This document shows positions 1 through 8,318 of a DNA stretch of 54,230 bases, one piece after another. The translations under genes and the position numbers were made by a program. This DNA is from Mesostigma viride (Eukaryota; Streptophyta; Mesostigmatophyceae; Mesostigmatales; Mesostigmataceae), in contig RPFO01002307.1 of assembly GCA_009746045.1 (NCBI GenBank), positions 10,001-64,230 on the forward strand, written 5' to 3'. The notes beneath the pieces are model-generated. The model did not search any database and was not told the DNA's origin. It saw only the letters and a program-made list of their open reading frames with translations. Every line of letters begins with the position of its first letter. Positions within the stretch are counted from its first letter, which is position 1.

Positions 1-129
1 TTATGTGGACATTGCGAAAAACATTATCACCCAGGTTAGGTTTTAGATTGGACTGGGATGTACATGTGGTTCTGTGACCGATTTGCCATTATCAATGAAT
101 CGACATGTTCTGGACATGTCGCTACCTGA

Positions 130-734
130 GTGAGCAGCGCAAGAGCATTCTGTTCAAGGCTGTCCCTTATCCTCAGCATCCTCCTTTGCGGCTGCAAGGC
201 GTGGACCCTGGACCAGGCGCTGAGCAAGCAGCTTGACGGCACAGTCACTCGAATGCTCCGTCACATCCTCGGCGTCCGCCACCAAGAGCGCCGCACCCGG
301 GGCGAGCTCTACTGCATGCGAGGCCCCTCTTGTCACCCATACCATCCGACACCGCCGCCTCCTCTTTGCCGGCCATCTTGCCCGCGCAGACCAGGTGAAT
401 ACCGATGTGGGCCCTCCTCTGCGGGCGGGCTTAGGACTGGCCAAACAGATTGACACGGCCTCCTCCTATGGCAGGGTCCCCTTGTCCCGTCGCAACCCAC
501 TGGCAAACCTCCGGCGCGCCCCATGCACTCCGACGCGGCGCGACCCGGACCTGTGTGACACAATTGCTTGAGGATGCAGGGCTTCTAGGATTATCTGTAC
601 TCCGCGCCCGCATGATAGACAACCTGAGAAATGGGCTGCCGTCTGCGAGAAGCACCGTCCTGAGGGGCATGCTCCTGTTTTCTCCCCACGTGCCCCGTGG
701 CCCATCGCTAGAATGCATGCAGGGTATATTCTGA
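130..734 (+). pseudogene. LINE reverse transcriptase, C-terminal remnant
   Basis: This is the end of the ORF2-type polyprotein of a non-LTR retrotransposon, whose reverse transcriptase primes on nicked target DNA. The first frame reads a hydrophobic run, then CKAWTLDQALSKQLDG and TRMLRHILGV. This matches the familiar LINE post-RT signature (LLYG-E-WTL-K--EKRLDG--TRMLR). The frame is lost near 320 and continues in the frame starting at 233 with THTIRHRRLLFAGHLARADQ, matching the LINE 'I--RRLR-AGH--R' stretch. A third frame carries a C-terminal LLEDAGLLGLSVLRARMIDN. Three frames for one protein mean it is dead. The RT core is absent, either outside the window or lost to 5' truncation. Family identification is by remembered motif, without alignment. 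Confidence 0.72.
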
Positions 735-1137
735 TTTCCTGATTTTCTGCAGGTGGAGGTTATTGGGCCCCTGACGATAGCCGCTACACTACCGCCTTGT
801 CTGCCATTACAGTAGAGGACAGCTCAGATGCATGATGATTATATCCCTCTCTAGTGACTATATCTCCCTCCTCCATTTTTGTTTTTGTTATTAGTATTAC
901 TCTTTACTTTGTTTCTTATTCATTATTGTTCGTATTATTACCTTTTACATCTTCTTTTCTTTTTTCTTTCTTTCTTTCTCTTTTTCTTTTTCCCTTTGTA
1001 ATGTATCAAGGAGACAACCAGCGCAGGCCAGAAATCGGGAGAATCCGGACCATGGTAGCTCGAGCCTTCCGTTATCTTGTCCGCGTTTTTTTGAGTGGTT
1101 CAGGATGATGAATATGAATGGAGATGGAAATGCGTAG
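735..1137 (+). other. Non-coding 3' flank of the LINE remnant, pyrimidine-rich
   Basis: No gene is visible. The stretch holds a T/C-rich tract (about 880-1000, with runs of TTTC) and ends in ATGATGAATATGAATGGAGA-like sequence. It is probably LINE 3' untranslated sequence or the DNA next to it. The chromovirus inserted immediately after it, so before that event it continued directly into 10695. Confidence 0.4.
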
Positions 1138-1142
1138 CCTTG

Positions 1143-1920
1143 TGTAACGACTAAAAATGATCATCAGCATCATCCACAGTCCAATATGAAAGATCTTTTA
1201 CCTGGGTTGCTTTCTTGAGTTGCAGAACTTCAAGTATCCGAGCAACGTTGAGATGGAAATTCCACAGCACGTGATTTAGGGAATCACAACCCCTTGTAGA
1301 CACAAAGACAAGCTCGTGTATAGACGACCTCTGTGGAACTGAAGGACGTCTATAGCCAAGGGGCTCTTATGAATGGACAACAAAGACAAGCTTTATTATA
1401 CCATGATGAATCAAAACCAACGTAGCAACAATGGCGACCCCACGTCCTTGATATCGACGTGCTTGTCGAGCTTGCTCCAACCTTAGCCTGAAGAGAACCA
1501 ATCAGAACCATGGAATCTATACAAGATCTTCGTATCCATCCTAGTCACACAAAACAGAACAACACCACACACAGCCTGGCAGAATCTTTCCATGAGATCC
1601 TAAATCTGTCGTGAGCACTGAAGTCCCAAAGGAGCATTTAAGACTCAATAGTACCAACTAACAAACTACAACCCCACGTGGATCAGGCCACGACCAATGA
1701 GGGCTCCTATCAGTAGTATCAACCAACAAACTACAACCCTACGTGGATCAGGCCACGACCAATGAGGGTTCCTATCAGTTGGCTGACAAAGTATCAGCTC
1801 CAAGTACCGTCGTCTTAGAAACCTCATAACTTTCTCAATACTGATCCAAAAGTCCTCGAATAAAAGCCAAACATTCACAAAACAAAGGATGTAACAACAA
1901 AGTCATTTTTGCTTGTTACA
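1143..1920 (-). repeat. 3' LTR of the chromovirus
   Basis: This is the downstream LTR in element orientation, preceded on the left by target duplication CCTTG (1138-1142). It contains an internal tandem duplication of about 65 bp (roughly 1651-1782) in which CAACAAACTACAACCC and the following GTGGATCAGGCCACGACCAA appear twice. A 70-codon minus-strand frame crosses that duplication and is present in both LTRs, but has no other sign of being a gene. Confidence 0.95.
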
Positions 1921-1932
1921 TATCTCCCCCTC
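1921..1932 (-). promoter_or_regulatory. Polypurine tract of the chromovirus
   Basis: On the minus strand this reads GAGGGGGAGATA, directly against the 3' LTR. This is the expected position and composition for the RNase H-resistant primer of plus-strand DNA synthesis. Confidence 0.8.
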
Positions 1933-2333
1933 AAAACTGGACCTCCCAGGTCCAATAGCCAACTCTTGAAGGCAGAGGAACATTGAACAGAAATCCACCA
2001 TCTCTTGGGAAAAGCAGATGGGTTTTTACATCCCTGGAAACAGGGCCTCCTATCTCATAAACATCTAGTCACAGGTCTCTACAGCAACAAGTCACTACCT
2101 TATCTACTATAAAGCCAGATAAACACATCTCATAATACAAGGTCTTCCATTCAGCATCCTGGAACCTGGAACTCTGGACTGGAACATCAGAACTGGACTG
2201 GAGCCCCCCCCCATCATCCATCCTGGAATCCCCCCCTCACACCACAATCCAAAGCACCTTCCATGCTCTTCCCCATCCTTCCCCATCCTCTTCCTTCTCA
2301 GCTCTGTTCTTCACAGGCTATACCAATCCCCAT

Positions 2334-3464
2334 TCACACCATCCTTGCCCTGGTCCCAAACAAGGGAAACTGCTCCACCATGTGAACCAAGTCTGGCCAG
2401 TTCCTGCTGACCTGCAGCACCATGCACGTCTCTGCAGCCCCTGCTGCCATCTGGGCAACATAACGCAGGCATGTCCCTGGGTAGGAGAGAAGCACCACAG
2501 ACTGGCTCTCAGGATCCATCACCCAAGTAGAAGACGTCTTGTGCCTGCTCACCCATGACCTGTACGCCCACCAGAACTGGAGAAAGGTCTTGACCACTGA
2601 CCACTTAGCACCTATCAAAGGCACCAACACCCTCAATGGGGTCAGACGAACCTTGAGCTCCATGGTATACTTGGGCAACCCTGGGCTGCAGAAAAGGTTG
2701 GATGTCTCCAAAGGGAAGCACCCCTTGACCGAGCTGGAAGAAGAAGGAGCCAAGTCAAAGTCTCCCTGCTGAACTGAAAACTCCAACAACTCCATGTAGG
2801 AGGCCTCACCCATGCTCACTGGCTGGAACTGCATGAAGGCTCCTTTCAAAGCCTCAGGCAAGGTGGTCAACATATCCTGCCCCTCTGCAGGTCTCATGTC
2901 AATCTCAGGTCCTGGAGTCAAGGCAAACATCCTGTGCAACAGGTGGCCCACAAAAGGAGAGCCAATCTCATACAGGCTGGTGTGCAACTGAGACAAGACC
3001 TCCTCCACATAACCCTCAGGGCTCACTTCCCCCTCCTCCCTGTTAAGGGCAGCCACTGCCTTGGCCAGCGTCTCACAATGCTCACAAGGTCCCGTGCACT
3101 TCCTGTGATCCACATAGGCCACCACATTCTTGACAGGTACCACATGACGAGGAATCTGAATGATGGGAGTGCTGCTGGAGCTGAGAGCTATGTTAACACC
3201 ACTCCCCATCTGGGGCTGGGACAAGGACAACCCCTGAAGAAGCTCCTGTAGCTTATCCTGCTTGGAGATCACTGAATGCAAGAGCTTGTTAATGGTATCC
3301 ATCTGCTGACCCCTCCTAAGGTCACGCCTGACAATACTGTCAAACAGGGATTCCACATAACTCATGGGGTTGGGGCCTCTGGATGCATACCCGTGACCCC
3401 TTCCTCCGTGGTGGCGCCCAGGCCCAAGTTGGGGTACGTGAACTCCTCCTCCATCTGGGACCAC
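2334..3464 (-). CDS. Extra ORF between pol and the 3' LTR, unknown product
   Basis: This is a single uninterrupted frame of about 376 codons; the first ATG is at 3365 (M-S-Y-V-E-S), giving a 343-residue protein. It lies on the coding strand after the chromodomain, where most chromoviruses have only the 3' end of pol. The N-terminus is Gly/His-rich in the open frame. Next come a helical region rich in K, L and Q (DTINKLLHSVISKQDKLQEL), a Cys/His cluster (HRKCTGPCEHCETL) that could bind zinc, and a hydrophobic, Trp-rich stretch (LRVLVPLIGAKWSVVKTFLQ...). I recognise no family and see no clear signal peptide or envelope fusion signature. It remains open although gag and pol are broken, which suggests function until recently. 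It could be an accessory protein or a captured gene. Confidence 0.6.
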   Translation of the reverse strand: MVPDGGGVHVPQLGPGRHHGGRGHGYASRGPNPMSYVESLFDSIVRRDLRRGQQMDTINKLLHSVISKQDKLQELLQGLSLSQPQMGSGVNIALSSSSTPIIQIPRHVVPVKNVVAYVDHRKCTGPCEHCETLAKAVAALNREEGEVSPEGYVEEVLSQLHTSLYEIGSPFVGHLLHRMFALTPGPEIDMRPAEGQDMLTTLPEALKGAFMQFQPVSMGEASYMELLEFSVQQGDFDLAPSSSSSVKGCFPLETSNLFCSPGLPKYTMELKVRLTPLRVLVPLIGAKWSVVKTFLQFWWAYRSWVSRHKTSSTWVMDPESQSVVLLSYPGTCLRYVAQMAAGAAETCMVLQVSRNWPDLVHMVEQFPLFGTRARMV

Positions 3465-3524
3465 ACAGCATGCACGAAGAAACCATTCGTTAGTCCTGAG
3501 ATATAGGAAGGGGAGCAGTGGTTT

Positions 3525-4445
3525 TCACCAACTCAGTATACCAAGAAGGAAGAGTGAGCCCCTTCTTTGGCAATACTCCTGGACCACCTCATGGCAGTGA
3601 GTCAAGTCAGACAACCACAGCCATGTGGCAGTAGACTCTAACTCTCCTTTCCAGTGCACCTTAAACTGCAGCTGCTTGGTCCTACCCTTTCCTTTGACTC
3701 TGTGAGCCACCAGCTGCTCCACTTCATATATCCTCTCCCCCTCAGTATCCAGCTCAAATGGTAATGGAGCAGAAAGGCGTCCCTGCAAGGTGTTGCGTTT
3801 ATACAGTTTGAGCTGGGCCAGGTGAAACACATTAGTCTTAAGCCTCCAGTGGGAAGGCACCTGGACTTGAACTACAGTCCCATAGTGGAAGGTGTCCAGG
3901 ACAGGGTAAGGTCCCAACCACAAGGGTTGCAGTTTCCTGCATTGCTCCTTTTCAGGTAGCACACGATTAGCCTCCAAGAGCACCAGGTCACCAGGAGCCA
4001 CAAAGGTGTGTGTAGCCAACATCTGTTGCCAAGCATTGTTTAAATACTTGTCCTGTGCATGCAACATCTGAGCAGCAACCATACTGTGAGCTTCCTGGAA
4101 GGATGCTATCAGCTGGTGGACAGAGGTTAGGCGTCTTCTGAAGGGGCCTTCAGCATCCCTGTCAGGTAACTCCAGGTCAAATGGAGTCAAGGGGCACTGG
4201 CCATGGCAAATGACAAATGGAGACATTTGGTGAGGAGCCAGGGGTGAGTTGTTGATGGCAAACTCTATGAAGGGAAGTTTCTTGTCCCATTCCTTGTTAT
4301 CATGGGTACAATAGTGCTTCTGGCATTCCCGTACAATACGGTTCAGCCTCTCCACAGCCCCCGTGCTGGCACACCTGTATGCTACTCCAAAGGCCAACTT
4401 AGTGTCCAGGATGTCAAAGAAGGACTTCCAAACCCAGACATCCAC
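3525..4445 (-). pseudogene. Integrase C-terminal half with chromodomain (3' end of pol)
   Basis: The segment starts after a frameshift inside the integrase core. It carries the last catalytic acidic residue in GAVERLNRIVRE, the usual downstream fold (WDKKLPFIEFAINNS; the GPY/F-like LWLGPYPVLDTFHYGTVVQV), and a C-terminal chromodomain. The chromodomain reads from YEVEQLVAHR through QFKVHWKGELESTATWL to LTHCHEVVQEYCQR. Its aromatic and W-K-G pattern matches the family, which binds modified histone H3 and steers integration to heterochromatin. The open frame has no ATG at its left border and depends on the upstream integrase frame. The domain itself looks complete, so it may have been active before the frameshifts. 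Confidence 0.88.
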
Positions 4446-5514
4446 AAGGGATCCTGGTCAGTGATGATTACACGTGGCATGCCATGCAGTCTGTACACCT
4501 CCTTCATGAACAACTCTACACACTGGGCAGCTGTGAGATGGGCATTGCAGGGGATGAGTGGCACATTCTAGACAGCCTGTCCATCACCACCAGTATCCTG
4601 TCATTGCCAGCATCAGAAACAGGCAAGCCACAAATGAAGTCCATGGTCACACTGATCCAGGGTCGAAGGGGAATAGGCATGGCCATAGGAAAGATAGGCA
4701 CTGCCTGAGTCCTAACCTTATTCCTTTGGCATGAGTCACAGGAAGCCACATAGGCTTTGATATCACGAAACATGCCAGGCCACCAAAACCTCTCTTGTAC
4801 TTCATGGAGAAGCTTAGCATACCCAGGATGACACGCAGTCACGTCGTCATGGAAGCAATGCAACACAGTGGGAATGGCCATTTCTGGCACATAGACCTTC
4901 CTGGTCACTACATGATCTGCATCCTGGGTGTGGACATAAAGGACTCCCTCCCAGTACTCCACAGGCCTGTTACCAAAGCTTCCTTCCTGAATGGCCTTAG
5001 TGGCCAGGTCCTCAGTTTTAGTGAAGGCCTTAATCACGTCCAGCAGGGCTATACTCATAGGGTTAGGCAGGACTAGCTGTTTGCCAGGTCCTAAAGGCTG
5101 CAGCTGCAGCACCTCACCCTCCTGCAGGTGACTAGTGACTAGATGCTTGGATGACAGAACATCAGCCACAGGTGTACGTGACTTCCCCTTGATCTCAGCT
5201 GCCAATCCTCTAGACTTGGTCAGCATCCCTGGCTCCAGTATCCACTTCCTGGGCCGTCCCTTCCCCCTCCTAGGATTCTCTGTGCTTGTTGTGTTGTGAG
5301 AGTGGCTGGCTACCAGCAGACCCTCCCTAAGACTGCCCTGCAGTGACTGATCCCCACCCTGGACGCCTGTCGACCCTGGGACAGAGCCCTGGTCAATGAG
5401 CATCTCGTGACTAAAGCTAGCCTCTACAGGGGGTGGACTCAGCTTGGAGGTTTGCTGGTTAGCTGCCTGTGCCCTGTGACAGCACCACACTCTACACAGA
5501 AACCATGGCAGCAC
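4382..5514 (-). pseudogene. Integrase zinc-binding and catalytic N-terminal half, frameshifted
   Basis: The main frame (5514-4516) begins with a linker between RNase H and integrase. It then has the HHCC zinc module (HCFHDDVTACHPG ... CDSCQRNK) and the first catalytic aspartate in SVTMDFICGLP. The frame is lost near 4560. A second frame (4564-4382) supplies TAAQCVELFMKEVYRLHGMP and the second catalytic aspartate in VIITDQDPLW, and is itself lost near 4445 to the chromodomain frame. The linker contains RRGKGRPRKW, an AT-hook-like minor-groove motif. Integrase inserts the reverse-transcribed DNA into the genome. Two frameshifts in the core make it inactive here. Confidence 0.85.
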
Positions 5515-5992
5515 AAATATCCAGATCCTCGTGAAATGCTCCCATCAGATCCCTTCTCCTAGAGAGGGCGTCTGGCACCACATTCTGTGAGCCTGGGACA
5601 TACTGCACAGAGAAAGGATAGAATCCCCCTAGGTACTCCATCCACCCAGCCATCCTCTTACTCATCCTACTCTGTTCTAGCACGTGCACCAAGGGCCTGT
5701 GGTCAGTCATCAGGGTGATAGACTCTTGCCCTAGCCCATCTGTAGCACTGCTAGCCACAGAAAACTGAGCTCCCTTCAACAGATGCTCCCACTTGTGACA
5801 TGCTACCACTAAACCCAGCAACTCCTGCTCGTGTACAGGGTAGTTACGTTCAGCTGAGCTCATGGTTTTAGACATGTACTCCACTGGCTGTGGTCCATAG
5901 CCATGGTCTTGCATCAGCACAGCACCTATGGCGCCTTGAGAGGCATCTGACCTAACCTGATAAGGTAGATCTGGATTAGGACCCACTAGCAC
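5492..5992 (-). pseudogene. RNase H domain of the chromovirus pol
   Basis: The segment reads YQVRSDASQGAIGAVLMQ (first catalytic Asp), then the conserved SAERNYPVHEQELLGLVVA, the LMTDHRPLVHVLEQ stretch, and PDALSRR at the end. This is the standard RNase H of Ty3/gypsy elements, which degrades RNA in RNA:DNA hybrids. The frame itself is undamaged. It is separated from the RT frame by the 74-bp insertion at 6084-6157. The left part of the domain lies in a short piece around 6000-6075. Confidence 0.85.
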
Positions 5993-6075
5993 AGGGGTGG
6001 ATGTGAGCTTCTGCTTCGACAGGTCAAAGGCCTGCTGACACCTATCTGTCCACTCAAACTGAACATCCTTCTTGA

Positions 6076-6834
6076 TTAAGGGGACGGGACATATTGGAAT
6101 TTTTTGGCGCCAAAAAATTCGGGACGGTACCGACGTACTCCGGACTCAAGCAAGGGGGTGGAGATGGCAGCCATGTCAGGGATAAAACGCCTGTACCACC
6201 CCACCATGCCCAGGAAGGACTTGACATCATGTGCAGACTGCAACACAGGCCACTCAAGGATGGCAGCAATCTTAGCATTGTCAGGTGTCATACCCAAGGA
6301 ACTCAACTTGTACCCTAGGAAACCCACTTCATGCCCCCACTCCACCTTAGACCTCATTACAGACAAGTGGTATTGCTGGATGACCTTCAGGACCTCCTCC
6401 ACGTTCACCAGATGCTCCTTGAACGTCCTTGAGTGCACCAGGATGTCGTCCATGTAGGCCACCACGCAGGTCCTGAACACGGGTCTTGCAGGGTCACACA
6501 GGTGGGCAATGTCTTTGAACCTGGGATTCCTGAGATCAGGGGAGATCTGAGGCAGAGAGTTCCCTGTCAGATGGCCAAAGATAGCATTCACAAACATCTG
6601 CATAGTAGCTGGGCTGTTGGAGGCCCCCATGGGCATCACAGTCCACTGGAACTGACCCCAGGGTGTGGAGAATGCAGTTTTTGGAATGTCCTCAGTGGCT
6701 ATCCTGCCTGATCTGCCAGAACGCGTGTCTGAGGTCAAACTTGGTGAAGTAAGATGATCCAGCTGTCCTCTCTAGCAGCTCATCAATCCGTGGCAAGGGA
6801 TACTTGGACTTCACTGTGACCTTGTTCAGGCCTC
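6076..6834 (-). pseudogene. Reverse transcriptase core, frameshifted and interrupted
   Basis: The fingers/palm sequence SSYFTKFDLRHAFWQIR (motif A, catalytic Asp, about 6700-6745) is in a different frame from the main segment. The main segment (6738-6076) carries EDIPKTAFSTPWGQFQW, VMPMGASNSPATMQ, the catalytic VAYMDDILV (YMDD at 6442-6456) and KSFLGMVGWYRRFI. It ends in a foreign tail created by a palindromic insertion. RT copies the element RNA into DNA. At least two single-base frameshifts (near 6835 and 6690) plus the insertion inactivate it, although the catalytic residues are all still present. Confidence 0.9.
6084..6157. mobile_element. 74-bp palindromic insertion in the RT/RNase H region
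   Basis: The RT frame is interrupted between TPL and IKKDVQFEW. The inserted DNA is bounded by AAGGGG at 6078-6083 and 6152-6157, and removing one copy plus the intervening DNA restores a continuous Ty3-type reading. At its heart is a perfect 24-bp palindrome (6097-6120): GAATTTTTTGGC followed by its own reverse complement. The centre TTTGGCGCCAAA matches the E2F consensus TTTSSCGC on both strands. A related sequence starting AAGGGGACG lies at 19023. It is probably a miniature non-autonomous element. Confidence 0.65.
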
Positions 6835-7926
6835 TCAGATCAATACACAACCGCCATCCACCTGATCATGCTTGGGGACAAGCAAACACCCAGAGCTGAA
6901 AGGACTATTGGCAGGAAGAATGAGTCCAGCTTCCAACAAGCCTGTCAAAATCACCTTCAGCTCTGCCATCTCAGCTGGCCCCATCCTGTACATGGGAACA
7001 AAGGGAGGCCTGGCACCATCCACAAGCTTGATGACATGAGTGATTGGCCCTTCAGGAGGGTACTGTGGCATTTTGTCCTCAAAAATGGCAGCAAACCTGT
7101 CCAAAAGGGCATCATGCAGCTTCTGCTCCTCCTCCGTGACAGCTGGTACTGGGTTCACAGCATTCACCGTGTGGCCATGAGTCTCATCAGAGGGTGAGTT
7201 AGGAACCAGATGTAAGAGAAAGACGTGGTCCACTGGGTAAGTAGCCAAATAAGACAAGGTGTGCTTGGCAGACCATACGTGCTTAAGTAATGCAGCATGT
7301 TTCTCTTCCAGTGAAGGCACCTTGACGTCCTCCTTGGCACCTGCAACCCCTCTCCCATCATTGACAGCCTCATTAGTAGAACAGCACTCTGTGACTGGTC
7401 TTTCTCCCCCCTTAATCACTGTGGTGGCGTCCCACACTGACCCATCCTGAAACTGTACCACCTTCTCAGACCACAAGATGGCAGGATTAGCAGACTCCAA
7501 CCATGGCATCCCCAGAATCACATCAGCAGCAGTGAGTGGAATGACGTCTGCTGTGACTGACAAGGTTTGACGTGAGCACACTTGAAAAAGCAGTTGCACG
7601 TAGCCAGGTGAGTTACTCTGCCTACCATCAGAATATTGGACCTTGACAGGCACAGGGTGGGGAAGCACTGGTAAATGCAGCTCCTGCACCAAGGAAGTGG
7701 AAATGTAGTTACTCCCTGCACCTGAGTCAATCATGAAGAGACATAAAGGCTGAGCCAAAGGGACTGGCACGTTCAACAGCCTAGCCTGGAACTTCAAGAG
7801 TTGACTGGGGATAGGAGGGCCCAATGGGGTGGTGGAATCAGAGGCAGACAAGTTGTTCACAGGACGGACATGCACAGCAGGCAAACCAGTTAACTCCACC
7901 GCTGGACGTAGTCCTGGGGGCTCCAC
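6835..7926 (-). CDS. Protease and RT N-terminus (pol, -1 frame)
   Basis: There is no ATG at the left border: the frame opens just at the gag stop and is entered by a -1 shift at 7929-7935. It begins VEPPGLRPAVELTGL. Next is a retropepsin with the catalytic triad in FMIDSGAGSNYIS and the second strand signature VILGMPWL. After a linker comes the RT N-terminal region, including PQYPPEGPITHVIKL, PPFVPMYRMGPAEMAELK and SPFSSGCLLVPKHD. It stops by frameshift at the first RT motif. The protease would process gag and gag-pol. Confidence 0.88.
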   Translation of the reverse strand: MEPPGLRPAVELTGLPAVHVRPVNNLSASDSTTPLGPPIPSQLLKFQARLLNVPVPLAQPLCLFMIDSGAGSNYISTSLVQELHLPVLPHPVPVKVQYSDGRQSNSPGYVQLLFQVCSRQTLSVTADVIPLTAADVILGMPWLESANPAILWSEKVVQFQDGSVWDATTVIKGGERPVTECCSTNEAVNDGRGVAGAKEDVKVPSLEEKHAALLKHVWSAKHTLSYLATYPVDHVFLLHLVPNSPSDETHGHTVNAVNPVPAVTEEEQKLHDALLDRFAAIFEDKMPQYPPEGPITHVIKLVDGARPPFVPMYRMGPAEMAELKVILTGLLEAGLILPANSPFSSGCLLVPKHDQVDGGCVLI

Positions 7927-7935
7927 TAGTTTTTT
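7926..7935 (-). promoter_or_regulatory. -1 ribosomal frameshift heptamer A AAA AAC before the gag stop
   Basis: On the minus strand the gag frame reads CTG CCA AAA AAC TAG. The heptamer A-AAA-AAC is a canonical X-XXY-YYZ slippery site, followed immediately by the gag stop UAG. A one-base backward slip gives AAA AAA CTA GTG GAG, exactly the frame that continues into the protease. A downstream pseudoknot was not assessed. Confidence 0.75.
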
Positions 7936-8318
7936 GGCAGCTCAGGAGGGTGATCTGAAGACGAGCTCCCCACTGAAGGCTGCACCTGCTGCTCCTCTAT
8001 GCCGTCTGCCTCCCCTTCTCCCTCCTCCTCCTCTGCTAGGAGGTGCCACAGGGCGTTGACCATCCTACGCCTGTCTTGCCTGCTGAAGCCCTTGGGCTGG
8101 AATGGTCCCTTGCCCGAAGCCTGGAAGTTGGGTCTAAACCCGGGCTGTGCCCTGTGGTCGCTCTGGCTCACCCCAGGAGGGAAGGTGGATGGTCTGGTGA
8201 ATGGAAGCACCCCCTGAGGACCCTTGGTGTCGCCTGGAAACTGGTCTCGCTTGGGGCAATCCCGTGCAAAGTGCCCTAGCTGGCCACACGTGAAACAGGC
8301 TCCTTTAGACTGCTCCAT
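7926..8318 (-). CDS. Gag nucleocapsid zinc-knuckle segment
   Basis: This is the C-terminal part of gag, with one CCHC knuckle CFTCGQLGHFARDC that binds packaged RNA. After it come a Pro/Phe-rich stretch, a helical region and an acidic run (LAEEEEGEGEAD). The frame ends at TAG after PPELPKN, where the -1 slippery site lies. It is one base out of frame with the larger gag segment upstream, so a one-base indel near 8325 probably split what was one gag ORF. The ATG at 8318 is not needed if gag was originally continuous. Confidence 0.85.
   Translation of the reverse strand: MEQSKGACFTCGQLGHFARDCPKRDQFPGDTKGPQGVLPFTRPSTFPPGVSQSDHRAQPGFRPNFQASGKGPFQPKGFSRQDRRRMVNALWHLLAEEEEGEGEADGIEEQQVQPSVGSSSSDHPPELPKN

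Noticed and set aside
36-248. Minus-strand ORF at the left window edge as a Penelope RT piece
   Set aside because: A faint resemblance (HVDSLIM to YIDD-type) did not hold up; no neighbouring motifs.
1666-1878. 70-codon minus-strand ORF present in both LTRs (also 10435-10647)
   Set aside because: It simply crosses the tandem duplication inside the LTR; its conservation follows from LTR identity, and it has no motif or start context.
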